Shown in pieces: positions 1 to 7,612 of a stretch of 48,001 nt of DNA. The stretch comes from JAATGA01 sp047605605 (lineage in GTDB: Bacteria > Pseudomonadota > Alphaproteobacteria > Rhodobacterales > Rhodobacteraceae), in assembly GCA_047605605.1 (NCBI GenBank), contig JASGFG010000022.1, positions 1 through 48,001 on the forward strand, given 5' to 3'. Within the stretch, counting starts at the first letter, position 1, and every line of letters starts with the position of its first letter. The position numbers were made by a program, and so were the translations under genes. Below the pieces are notes generated by a model. The model did not search any database. It saw only the letters and a list, made by a program, of their open reading frames with translations, and had not been told where the DNA came from.

Positions 1-628
1 CGTCGTAGAGCGGCTGCATGTAGGGATCGACCTTCTCCTTCATGTCGCCGGGCAGAAAGCCCAGACGTTCGCCCGCCTCGACCGCGGGGCGCGACAGCAC
101 GATCCGCTCCACCGCGCCGGAAATGAACATCGTCACCCCGACCGCGACCGCCAGATAGGTCTTGCCAGTGCCCGCAGGCCCGATGCCAAAGCCAAGCTCG
201 TTCTGGAACAGGTTGGCCACATAGGCCTTCTGCGCCTCGGTCCGCGGCTCGATCGGCTTTTTCCGGGTGCGCAGTTCCATCGCACCGCCGAACATCTCGA
301 TCTGTTCGCCGTCGGCCAGGGGCGCGGTCGGGCGCCCCATGCGGATCGCGCCGTCGATGTCGCCCGCGGCCAGCCCGCGCCCGCCTTCCAGCCGGGCGTA
401 GAGCGAGCGCAGCACCGCCGCCGCCTGTTCTCGCGCCGCCTTGTCCCCCACCACGGCCAGACGGTTGCCCCGTCGCAGCACATGCACCCCGGTCTGGTGT
501 TCGATCTGCGCCAGATTGCGGTCGTATTCGCCGCACAGGTCGATCAGAAGCCGGTTGTCGGGAAATTCCAGGATGGTTTCCACGATGTCCTCGGGACGGG
601 TCGGGGGGGTCAGCGCGCTGATGCCCAA
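1..628 (-). CDS. phoH: PhoH family ATPase, C-terminus cut by the window edge
   Basis: PhoH/YbeZ-type P-loop NTPase, linked in bacteria to RNA metabolism and often found beside miaB and ybeY. About 209 N-terminal residues are present and the rest lies beyond the left edge. The Walker A motif reads GPAGTGKTYLA, followed by a segment with LSRPAVEAGERLGFLPGD, typical of the family. I chose a TTG start at 628 because AAGGAG (635-640, read on the minus strand) sits six bases upstream and no ATG or GTG fits as well. The gene lies downstream of miaB on the same strand, with about 225 bases between them. The family call is firm; the precise substrate is not known. Confidence 0.9.
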   Translation of the reverse strand, partial: MGISALTPPTRPEDIVETILEFPDNRLLIDLCGEYDRNLAQIEHQTGVHVLRRGNRLAVVGDKAAREQAAAVLRSLYARLEGGRGLAAGDIDGAIRMGRPTAPLADGEQIEMFGGAMELRTRKKPIEPRTEAQKAYVANLFQNELGFGIGPAGTGKTYLAVAVGVTMFISGAVERIVLSRPAVEAGERLGFLPGDMKEKVDPYMQPLYD

Positions 629-752
629 TGAAGTCTCCTTGTGGAAAAAGGGCCGTAAGGAAAGAGTGGGGTCTCGTCCCCCCGCAGGCAAGGGCGCCGT
701 GACCGCGCGATCAGCTTGCGCGGCAGGCGTGACAAGATCGTGACGCTTTTTT

Positions 753-798
753 GGGCAGATTTCTGCCCACACCCGGCACACACCCCCATAAAAGGGGG
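753..798. repeat. Two short perfect inverted repeats between miaB and phoH
   Basis: At 753-768 GGGCAGA and TCTGCCC are separated by two bases. At 783-798 CCCCC and GGGGG are separated by ATAAAA. Neither hairpin is followed by a T-run in the direction of the flanking minus-strand genes, so they are not classic terminators. They may be operator sites or leader structure for phoH; this is inference only. Confidence 0.5.
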
Positions 799-853
799 AT
801 TGCGGCGGGGGCCGCCCCATATCTGGTTGCAAAAACGACTCACCCGCGGGCGG

Positions 854-2167
854 TCAGGGGGAAACCCGCTCTCCCGCCAGCGAGTTGGAGGCGGCGGCGG
901 TGATCCGCACCCGCACCAGATCGCCCGGCCTGCCCGCGGCATCTGCGACGTGAACGGCGTGCAGGTGGTCGGACTTGCCCACCATCTGGCCCGGCAGGCG
1001 GCCGGGCTTTTCATACAGCACCCCCACCTCGCGCCCGACCATGGCCGCCTGCGCGGCGTGCTGCTGGTCGGTGATCAGCGCCTGAAGCTCTTGCAGGCGG
1101 GCATCGGCGGCGGCGGCATCGACCGGGGTCTTTTCCGCCGCCGGCGTGCCGGGGCGCGCCGAATACTTGAAGCTGAAGGCCGCACCGAAGCCGACGCGGG
1201 CGATCAGGTCCATCGTGTCGGCGAAATCGGCCTCCGTCTCGCCCGGGAAACCCACGATGAAATCCGACGACAGCAGGATGTCGGGCCGCGCCGCGCGGAT
1301 GCGGTCGATCAGGCGGAAATAGTCCTCGCGCGTGTGCTTGCGGTTCATCGCCTTCAGGATGCGGTCGGACCCCGATTGCACCGGCAGATGCAGATAGGGC
1401 ATCAGCTGCGGCACCTCGCCATGCGCGGCGATCAGGTCGTCGTCCATGTCGTTCGGGTGGCTGGTGGTATAGCGGATGCGGTCCAGCCCGTCGATTTCGC
1501 CAAGGGTGCGCACCAGCCGCCCCAGCGTCCAGTCGCCGTCCTGCCCCGCGCCGTGATAGCCGTTGACGTTCTGGCCCAGCAGGGTGATCTCGCGCACGCC
1601 CCGGCTGACCAGATCGCGCGCCTCGCGCAGGATGCGGTCCACCGGGCGGCTGACCTCGGACCCGCGGGTATAGGGCACCACGCAGAAGGCGCAGAACTTG
1701 TCGCAGCCTTCCTGCACGGTCAGAAAGGCGGTCGGGCCGCGCAAGGCTTTCCGTTCGGGCAGATGGTCGAACTTGTCCTCGACCGGGAAATCGGTGTCGA
1801 CCTGCTTGCCCGCCGCGCGCGCCATGGCGGGCAGGCGGTGATAGGCCTGCGGGCCGACGACCAGATCGACCAAGGGCATCCGCCGCAGGATCTCGTCCCC
1901 CTCGGCCTGGGCCACGCAGCCCGCGACGCCGATCTTCAGGTCCGGCCGGGCGGCCTTCAACGGCTTCAGCCGGCCCAGGTCCGAGAACAGCTTTTCCGAC
2001 GCCTTTTCGCGGATGTGGCAGGTGTTCAGCAGAACCATGTCCGCCTCTTCCTGCACCTCGGTCAGGACATAGCCCTCGGCGCCCATGGCCTCGGCCATGC
2101 GCTCGCTGTCATAGACGTTCATCTGACAGCCGTAGGTCTTGATGAAAAGCTTCTTCTGCTCGCCCAT
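854..2167 (-). CDS. miaB: tRNA-2-methylthio-N6-dimethylallyladenosine synthase MiaB
   Basis: Radical-SAM methylthiotransferase that converts i6A37 of tRNA to ms2i6A. The 437-residue protein has the N-terminal domain with three cysteines (TYGCQMN, NTCHIRE, AGCVAQ) that hold the auxiliary cluster, then the radical-SAM motif CDKFCAFC, then a C-terminal TRAM-like region. The start at MGEQKKLFIKTYGC matches the family N-terminus; the frame stays open upstream, but that extension has no family similarity. The upstream ribosome binding site is weak. phoH follows on the same strand, the usual alphaproteobacterial order. Confidence 0.96.
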   Translation of the reverse strand: MGEQKKLFIKTYGCQMNVYDSERMAEAMGAEGYVLTEVQEEADMVLLNTCHIREKASEKLFSDLGRLKPLKAARPDLKIGVAGCVAQAEGDEILRRMPLVDLVVGPQAYHRLPAMARAAGKQVDTDFPVEDKFDHLPERKALRGPTAFLTVQEGCDKFCAFCVVPYTRGSEVSRPVDRILREARDLVSRGVREITLLGQNVNGYHGAGQDGDWTLGRLVRTLGEIDGLDRIRYTTSHPNDMDDDLIAAHGEVPQLMPYLHLPVQSGSDRILKAMNRKHTREDYFRLIDRIRAARPDILLSSDFIVGFPGETEADFADTMDLIARVGFGAAFSFKYSARPGTPAAEKTPVDAAAADARLQELQALITDQQHAAQAAMVGREVGVLYEKPGRLPGQMVGKSDHLHAVHVADAAGRPGDLVRVRITAAASNSLAGERVSP

Positions 2168-2243
2168 GGCTTGCACACCTGTTGCGGGGATGGGGGTCCA
2201 TACACGCAATCGCCCGGCGCGGCAACGCCCGGCCCCCGACCCT

Positions 2244-2271
2244 GGTTGATCGGCCCCGGTTGATCGGCCCC
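2244..2271. repeat. Perfect tandem duplication of 14 bases
   Basis: The unit GGTTGATCGGCCCC occurs twice head to tail (2244-2257 and 2258-2271), between the divergent miaB and glycosyltransferase-like genes. It could be a paired binding site or a replication slippage product. Confidence 0.7.
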
Positions 2272-2326
2272 ACTTGCATCGGCGCCGCAGTTGTCGGACC
2301 TTGCCGGCAGGAAAGGCAGGACCTTC

Positions 2327-3193
2327 ATGCGGCATGACAGTTTCGGAGAATTCCTCGATCGCCATCCGCCCGCCCGCGGCCCCGTTGCGCTGATCCTGGC
2401 CGAAGACAGTGTCGAGGTGGACAGCACCCTGCGCCATCACCTGAAGGCCGGTTTCGCGCAGGTTCTGCTGCTCGCCCCCCCCGTGATCGAGGTCGACCCG
2501 CAGATCGAGGCGCTGGTCCACCGGATCGACCACGACGTTCACGCCGAAGGGGCGATGGTCGCCGCGGTCAATCGCCTGATCGCCTCTGCCGCGCCCGAAA
2601 CCTGGATCTATTACTGCTTCAATGCCGAATATCTGTTCCATCCCTTTTGCGAGACCCGGAACATTCGTGAAATGTGCGCCTTTCAGGCCGAGGAACGGCG
2701 CGATGCCTTCCTGTCCTATGTGATCGACCTTTACGCGGGGGATCTGGCGTGCTTTCCCGATGCCGTTTCCCTGGAGACCGCCATGATGGACAGGTCCGGC
2801 TATTATTCGCTGTCGCGTGAGGATGCGGCGGACAACTATCGCCCGCGCGACCGGCAGATGGATTTCTTTGGCGGATTGCGCTGGCGGTTCGAGGAACATG
2901 TTCCATGGGACCGGCGCAAGATCGACCGCATCGCCCTGTTCCGCACCCGGCCGGGGCTGGAACTGCGGCCGGATTTCACCTTCGACGATCAGGAATACAA
3001 TACCTACGCCTGCCCCTGGCACAACAACATCACCACGGCGGTGATGTCGTTCCGCACGGCCAAGGCGCTGCGGTCAAATCCCGGCTCGCGCGAGGCGATC
3101 CGCAATTTCCGCTGGCACGGCTCGGCGACGTTCAACTGGCAATCGCAGCAGCTGATGGACCTTGGGCTGATGGAACCCGGCCAGTGGTTCTGA
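2327..3193 (+). CDS. Glycosyltransferase family 2-like protein, function unproven
   Basis: A 288-residue cytosolic protein without signal peptide or membrane segment. The opening part (VALILAEDSVEVDSTLRHHL, then a beta-strand LLLAPP) resembles the start of a nucleotide-sugar binding fold. It is followed by an aromatic-rich stretch (WIYYCFNAEYLFHPFCE) that I associate with Rhodobacteraceae proteins annotated as GT2-like; that association is from memory and there is no clear DXD. I chose ATG at 2327 because AGGA lies five bases upstream; an in-frame TTG at 2291 is possible. It is divergent from miaB and is followed by an intergenic hairpin repeat. Confidence 0.7.
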   Translation: MRHDSFGEFLDRHPPARGPVALILAEDSVEVDSTLRHHLKAGFAQVLLLAPPVIEVDPQIEALVHRIDHDVHAEGAMVAAVNRLIASAAPETWIYYCFNAEYLFHPFCETRNIREMCAFQAEERRDAFLSYVIDLYAGDLACFPDAVSLETAMMDRSGYYSLSREDAADNYRPRDRQMDFFGGLRWRFEEHVPWDRRKIDRIALFRTRPGLELRPDFTFDDQEYNTYACPWHNNITTAVMSFRTAKALRSNPGSREAIRNFRWHGSATFNWQSQQLMDLGLMEPGQWF

Positions 3194-3226
3194 CGGACGG
3201 GCTGGCGGTATGCCCCATGGCCGGCC

Positions 3227-3287
3227 CCGGAGGGGTCTTGCACCCCTCCGGACCTCCCTGCAGGGTATTTGGGCCAAGATGAAGGGG
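3227..3287 (+). repeat. Intergenic G-rich hairpin repeat, type A copy 1
   Basis: Arms CCGGAGGGGT (3227-3236) and ACCCCTCCGG (3242-3251) flank the loop CTTGC. A conserved tail follows, containing GCAGGGTATTTGGGCCAAGA, then TGAAGGGG. The copy at 27948-28008 is almost identical. It lies between two convergent genes and may end transcription, although there is no T-run. Confidence 0.8.
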
Positions 3288-3315
3288 GCAGACGGCGGAA
3301 GGGTGGCGAGGCCGG

Positions 3316-3936
3316 CTAAAGCACCCCGGCCAGCACGTTCACGACCAGCGCCAGAACCCCGAGGTTGAAGACAAAAGCCACCAGCCCGTGAACCGTCGCC
3401 ACCCGGCGCAGCATGGTCGAGGTGATCTGCACGTCCGACACCTGACAGGTCATGCCGATCACCAGCGAGAAATAGCAGAAATCGGCGAAAAGCGGCGGCG
3501 CTTTGCCGGGAAACTCCAGCCCGCCGCCCCCTTCGCGCGCATGGTAGAGATTGGCATAGTGAAAGGCATGGACCAGGTTCACGAACAGCCATGCCAGGGC
3601 AAGGGTGCCCGCGACCAGCGCAAGGTCGGGCAACTCCAGCCTCTGCTTTTCGCGCACCGTCCAGCCCAGGGTCACCAGCACCGCCGCCAGCGACAGGATC
3701 GAAACGAGCGGCAGGAACACGCGCCCGCCGTCGTCGCGTTCGGCCCGCGCCTGGATCGCCTTCAGCTGATCGGCCCGCCACAACGGCAGGCATGAGCCGA
3801 CAAAGACCGCCGCCGCCAGATCGAAGCCCAGAAGGATCCCGCGCGGCCAGCCATGGCGCAGCCCGATCAGCACGCCCGCCACGGCAAAGATGGCAAGAAA
3901 GCCGGTAAAGCGCGGATGCGACAGGCCTGCCCGCAT
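3316..3936 (-). CDS. DUF1345 family integral membrane protein
   Basis: A 206-residue hydrophobic protein with about four or five membrane segments (for example FLAIFAVAGVLIGL, VFLPLVSILSLAAVLVTLGW, LALVAGTLALAWLFVNLVHAF). The C-terminal pattern YFSLVIGMTCQVSDVQIT, followed by a helix ending in FNLGVLALVVNV, is characteristic of DUF1345. The biochemical role is unknown. It starts five bases after the stop of the irr-like regulator on the same strand, so the two are probably cotranscribed. Confidence 0.88.
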   Translation of the reverse strand: MRAGLSHPRFTGFLAIFAVAGVLIGLRHGWPRGILLGFDLAAAVFVGSCLPLWRADQLKAIQARAERDDGGRVFLPLVSILSLAAVLVTLGWTVREKQRLELPDLALVAGTLALAWLFVNLVHAFHYANLYHAREGGGGLEFPGKAPPLFADFCYFSLVIGMTCQVSDVQITSTMLRRVATVHGLVAFVFNLGVLALVVNVLAGVL

Positions 3937-3941
3937 CGCCT

Positions 3942-4358
3942 TCAGGCGCGCTTCAGCCGGATCACCACATCGACGCGCGAAATCGCCATCCCGTCCGGCG
4001 CATCGGGCAGGCCGGTGATCTGCAAGGTTTCGGCCGGGGCATCGGTCAGATCGGCGGAATCTTCCCAGTAGAAATGCGGGTGATCATCCATCCGCGTGTC
4101 GAAATAGCTGCGGCTGCCGTCCACCACCACCTCTTGCATCAGGCCCGCCTCGCAAAAGGCGCGCAGCGTGTTGTAGACGGTGGCAAGGCTGACCTTCTCG
4201 CCCGTGCTGCCGCAGGCGGCGAACAGGCTTTCGGCGGTGACATGCCGGTTCTCGCCATCGCCGACCAGAAGGGCCGCCAGCGTCAGCCGCTGCCGCGTGG
4301 GGCGCAGGCCGCCGCGCTGAAGCCATTCCGTTCCGCGTTGCTGTGCTGTCTGGCGCAT
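3942..4358 (-). CDS. irr: Fur-family iron response regulator, Irr-like
   Basis: A Fur-fold regulator of 138 residues. The N-terminal winged helix (GLRPTRQRLTLAALLVGDG, then HVTAESLFAACGS, then VSLATVYNTLRAF) is followed by a short dimerisation and metal-binding part with HPHFYWED. Irr proteins control haem and iron genes in alphaproteobacteria, and an irr gene upstream of fabA is common in the class. No cysteine-proline haem regulatory motif is visible. The ATG at 4358 is preferred over a GTG at 4379 because the predicted promoter would leave the GTG almost no leader. It is divergent from fabA. A different Fur-family member is possible. Confidence 0.85.
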   Translation of the reverse strand: MRQTAQQRGTEWLQRGGLRPTRQRLTLAALLVGDGENRHVTAESLFAACGSTGEKVSLATVYNTLRAFCEAGLMQEVVVDGSRSYFDTRMDDHPHFYWEDSADLTDAPAETLQITGLPDAPDGMAISRVDVVIRLKRA

Positions 4359-4389
4359 GGCGTGTGGTCCGATCGTCACGATTTCTGCA

Positions 4390-4419
4390 TATATAGTGCG
4401 CCCGCCCCGCCAAGTTCAA
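4390..4419 (-). promoter_or_regulatory. Predicted sigma-70 promoter of irr
   Basis: Read on the minus strand, TTGAAC (4414-4419) and TATATA (4390-4395) are separated by 18 bases. This would start transcription near 4383 and give a leader of about 25 bases before the ATG at 4358. Confidence 0.5.
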
Positions 4420-4523
4420 ACGAAAAACCCGCCCTGCCGCCGCGGGGAGGTGCCCTTGCCAGCCCTTCCATGCGGATGATACACGGAAGGAAACAATCGC
4501 CAGCCAAGGGGGATGCGGCACGC

Positions 4524-5033
4524 ATGGGGCAATTTCCGACCAAGTTCGACAGGGAAGACCTGCTGAAATGTGCGCGTGGCGAGTTGTTCGGCCCCGGCAA
4601 TGCCCAGCTTCCCGAACCGCCCATGCTGATGATGGACCGCATCACCGACATTTCCGGCGATGGCGGCCTGCACGGCAAGGGCCATGTCGTGGCGGAATTC
4701 GACATCACCCCGGACCTGTGGTTCTTTGCCTGCCATTTCCCCGGCAACCCGATCATGCCCGGCTGCCTTGGCCTTGACGGGCTGTGGCAGCTGACCGGGT
4801 TCAACCTGGGCTGGCGCGGCTGGCAGGGGCGCGGCTATGCGCTCGGCGCGGGCGAGGTCAAGCTGACCGGCATGGTAAGACCGGATCGCAAGCTGTTGAC
4901 CTACAAGGTGGATTTCACCAAGGCCATCCAGACCCGCCGCCTGACCATGGGCGTCGCCGACGGCATCGTCGAGGCCGACGGCGAGGTCATCTATCAGGTC
5001 AAGGACATGAAGGTCGCGCTTTCCGAAGCGTGA
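4524..5033 (+). CDS. fabA: 3-hydroxydecanoyl-ACP dehydratase/isomerase FabA
   Basis: A bifunctional beta-hydroxyacyl-ACP dehydratase and trans-2/cis-3 isomerase that opens the unsaturated fatty-acid branch. The 169-residue length is normal. The catalytic histidine is in CHFPGNPIMPGC and the partner aspartate in GCLGLDGLWQ. PMLMMDRITDI and the C-terminal half also fit the family. The start MGQFPTKFDREDLL aligns with the E. coli N-terminus; AAGGGGG lies about eleven bases upstream. It is the first gene of fabA-fabB-fabI and divergent from irr. Confidence 0.97.
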   Translation: MGQFPTKFDREDLLKCARGELFGPGNAQLPEPPMLMMDRITDISGDGGLHGKGHVVAEFDITPDLWFFACHFPGNPIMPGCLGLDGLWQLTGFNLGWRGWQGRGYALGAGEVKLTGMVRPDRKLLTYKVDFTKAIQTRRLTMGVADGIVEADGEVIYQVKDMKVALSEA

Positions 5034-5053
5034 CCCCCAAAGGAGGAAAGCCC

Positions 5054-6283
5054 ATGCGTCGCGTCGTCATCACCGGCATCGGCATCGTATCGCCCATCGG
5101 CAACAACGCCGCCGAAGTCGAGGCCAGCCTGCGGGCCGGCAAGTCGGGCATCGTCTTTGCCCCCGACTATGCCGAACACGGCTTTCGCAGCCAGGTGAAG
5201 GGCCAGCCCCAGATCGTCCCCGAGGACATCATCGACAAGCGCGACATGCGCTTCATGGGTCCGGGGGCGGCCTACAACTTCATCGCCATGCAGCAGGCCA
5301 TCGCGGATTCCGGGCTGGAGCCTTCGGACGTGTCGAACGAACGCACCGGGCTGATCATGGGGTCCGGCGGGCCGTCGACCAGCAACTTTTTCCAGGCCCA
5401 CCAGATCGTCATCGAAAAGGGCGCACCGAAACGCATGGGGCCGTTCATGGTGACGCGCTGCATGTCGTCCACGAACTCGGCCTGCCTGGCGACGCCCTTT
5501 GCGATCAAGGGGGTGAACTATTCGATCACCTCGGCCTGTTCCACCAGCGCGCATTGCATCGGCAACGGGGTCGAGCAGATCCAGCTGGGCAAGCAGGACA
5601 TCGTGTTCGCCGGCGGGGGCGAGGAACTGGACTGGACCCTGTCCTGCCTGTTCGACGCGATGGGGGCCATGTCGTCGAAATACAACGATACCCCCGAAAC
5701 CGCATCCCGCCCCTATGACGAAAGCCGCGACGGTTTCGTCATCGCCGGTGGCGGCGGGGTCGTGGTGCTGGAGGAGCTGTCCCACGCCCTGGCCCGCGGC
5801 GCGAAGATCTATGGCGAAGTCACCGGCTATGGGGCCACCAGCGACGGCTATGACATGGTGGCCCCGTCGGGCGAGGGCGGCGAGAGGGCGATGCGCGTGG
5901 CGCTGTCCACCCTGCCCGAGGGGCGGCGCATCGACTATATCAACACCCACGGCACCAGCACCCCAGTGGGCGACGTGCGCGAGATCGAGGCGATCCGCCG
6001 GGTCTTTGGCGAGGGCCGGACGCCCCCTGCCGCCTCGACCAAATCGCTGACCGGACATTCGCTGGGTGCGACGGGTGTGCATGAGGCGATCTATTCGCTG
6101 ATCATGATGAACGGCGATTTCATCGCCGCCTCGGCCAATGTGAAAACGCTGGACCCGGCGCTGAAACCCGAAGAGATCGTCACCACGCTGCGCGAAGGCG
6201 TCAAGCTGGACTCGGTGCTGTCGAACAGCTTTGGTTTCGGCGGCACCAACGCCACGCTGGTGATGAGCAAATACCTCGGCTGA
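5054..6283 (+). CDS. fabB: 3-oxoacyl-ACP synthase I FabB
   Basis: Condensing enzyme that elongates the cis-3-decenoyl-ACP made by FabA. The 409-residue thiolase-fold protein carries the Cys-His-His triad in SACSTSAHC, NTHGTSTPVGD and KSLTGHSLGATG, and ends with the family signature NSFGFGGTNATLV. The ATG follows a strong AGGAGG seven bases upstream and starts 20 bases after fabA stops, so the two are cotranscribed. Start and function are secure. Confidence 0.97.
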   Translation: MRRVVITGIGIVSPIGNNAAEVEASLRAGKSGIVFAPDYAEHGFRSQVKGQPQIVPEDIIDKRDMRFMGPGAAYNFIAMQQAIADSGLEPSDVSNERTGLIMGSGGPSTSNFFQAHQIVIEKGAPKRMGPFMVTRCMSSTNSACLATPFAIKGVNYSITSACSTSAHCIGNGVEQIQLGKQDIVFAGGGEELDWTLSCLFDAMGAMSSKYNDTPETASRPYDESRDGFVIAGGGGVVVLEELSHALARGAKIYGEVTGYGATSDGYDMVAPSGEGGERAMRVALSTLPEGRRIDYINTHGTSTPVGDVREIEAIRRVFGEGRTPPAASTKSLTGHSLGATGVHEAIYSLIMMNGDFIAASANVKTLDPALKPEEIVTTLREGVKLDSVLSNSFGFGGTNATLVMSKYLG

Positions 6284-6299
6284 GAACAGGAAAAGCGAC

Positions 6300-7088
6300 A
6301 TGGCCGGACTGATGAAGGGCAAGCGCGGGCTTGTCATGGGCGTGGCGAACGACCGTTCCATCGCCTGGGGGATCGCCAAGGCCCTGCATGACGAAGGCGC
6401 GGAACTGGCGTTCTCGTATCAGGGCGACGCCTTCGGCAAACGGGTGGAACCGCTGGCGGCCTCGGTCGGGTCGGATTTCCTGGTCGACGTGGACGTGATG
6501 AACGACGCCTCGCTGGACGCCTGTTTCGGCGCGCTGAAGGCGCGGTGGGGGACCATCGACTTTCTGGTCCACGCCATCGCGTTTTCCGACAAGAACGAGT
6601 TGACGGGGCGGTTCATCAACACCAGCCGCGAGAATTTCAAGACCTCGCTGGCCATCTCGTGCTTTTCCTTCATCGACGTGGCGCGGCGCGCGTCCGAGCT
6701 GATGCCCGAAGGCGGCACGCTGCTGACGCTGACGTATTCGGGGTCGAACCGGGTGACGCCGTTCTACAACGTGATGGGCGTGGCCAAGGCCGCGCTGGAA
6801 TCGGCCGTGCGCTATCTGGCCAATGACCTTGGACCGCAGAAGATCCGCGTGAACGCGATTTCCCCCGGACCGATGAAGACGCTGGCCGGGGCCGCCATCG
6901 GCGGGGCGAGGGCGACGTTCCGCCATACCGAGGCGAATGCGCCAATGCGCGCCAATGCCACGCTGGAGGCGATCGGGGGAACGGCCGTCTATCTGGCGTC
7001 GGACTATGGCGCCTGCACCAGCGGCGAGATCATCCGGGTCGACGGCGGCTATCACGTTCTGGGGATGCCGCAGCCCGAGGGGTTGTGA
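6300..7088 (+). CDS. fabI: Enoyl-ACP reductase (NADH) FabI
   Basis: Reduces the enoyl-ACP double bond in the last step of each elongation round; it is the target of triclosan-type inhibitors in this family. The 262-residue SDR-fold protein has the cofactor region GVANDRSIAWGIAKAL and the catalytic Tyr-x6-Lys in YNVMGVAKAAL. RVNAISPGPMKTLA and the C-terminal GGYHVLG are also typical. AGGAAA precedes the ATG. It is the third gene of the fabA-fabB-fabI operon, 16 bases after fabB. Confidence 0.96.
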   Translation: MAGLMKGKRGLVMGVANDRSIAWGIAKALHDEGAELAFSYQGDAFGKRVEPLAASVGSDFLVDVDVMNDASLDACFGALKARWGTIDFLVHAIAFSDKNELTGRFINTSRENFKTSLAISCFSFIDVARRASELMPEGGTLLTLTYSGSNRVTPFYNVMGVAKAALESAVRYLANDLGPQKIRVNAISPGPMKTLAGAAIGGARATFRHTEANAPMRANATLEAIGGTAVYLASDYGACTSGEIIRVDGGYHVLGMPQPEGL

Positions 7089-7121
7089 GCGGAACCGAAC
7101 CGGCAGTTCAATGTTGAGACG

Positions 7122-7169
7122 CCGGGGGTTTCACACCCCCGGACCCCCGTGGAGTATTTCCAAAAGGGA
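7122..7169 (+). repeat. Intergenic G-rich hairpin repeat, type A copy 2
   Basis: CCGGGGGT (7122-7129), loop TTCAC, ACCCCCGG (7135-7142), then the conserved box CCCCCGTGGAGTATTT and an A-rich tail. It lies between fabI and the VOC gene on the same strand, so it could attenuate fab operon transcription. Confidence 0.75.
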
Positions 7170-7199
7170 AAATCCGGGTCGCAGCAAGGGGAGATGCCG

Positions 7200-7607
7200 A
7201 TGTCCCGCATGATCTTTGTCAATCTGCCGATCACCGATCTGGCGCGCGCCAAGGCGTTCTATGAAGGGGTCGGGTTCAGCATAAATCCCGACTTCAGCGA
7301 TGATACGGGCGCCTGCGTGGTGATATCGGATACGATCTATCTGATGATCCTGACGCGGGACAAGTTCGCCTCTTTCGCCAGCCTGCCGACGGGCGAGCCG
7401 TCCCGACAGGTTTCGGTGATGACCGCCCTGTCCTGCGCCGACCGGGCCGAGGTCGATGCCATGACCGAACGCGCGCTGAAATCCGGCGGGGCCGAGCCGA
7501 TGCCGCCGCAGGATCATGGCTTCATGTATGGGCGCACCTTTACCGACCCGGATGGCAACTGGTTCGAGCCTTTCTTCATGGACATGTCGGCCGCGCCGGG
7601 CGCCTGA
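7200..7607 (+). CDS. VOC family protein (glyoxalase/bleomycin-resistance fold)
   Basis: A 135-residue protein of the vicinal oxygen chelate superfamily. It has two beta-alpha-beta-beta-beta modules, opening with MIFVNLPITDLARAKAFYEGVGF and closing with MYGRTFTDPDGNWFEPFFMD, where the acidic residue of the second module would help bind metal. The substrate cannot be told. GGGAG lies upstream of the ATG. The stop is only five bases from the convergent opgC stop. Confidence 0.9.
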   Translation: MSRMIFVNLPITDLARAKAFYEGVGFSINPDFSDDTGACVVISDTIYLMILTRDKFASFASLPTGEPSRQVSVMTALSCADRAEVDAMTERALKSGGAEPMPPQDHGFMYGRTFTDPDGNWFEPFFMDMSAAPGA

Positions 7608-7612
7608 GGCCT

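Noticed and set aside
753..768. Rho-independent terminator
   Set aside because: The T-run precedes the hairpin on the plus strand and there is no U-run after it on the minus strand.
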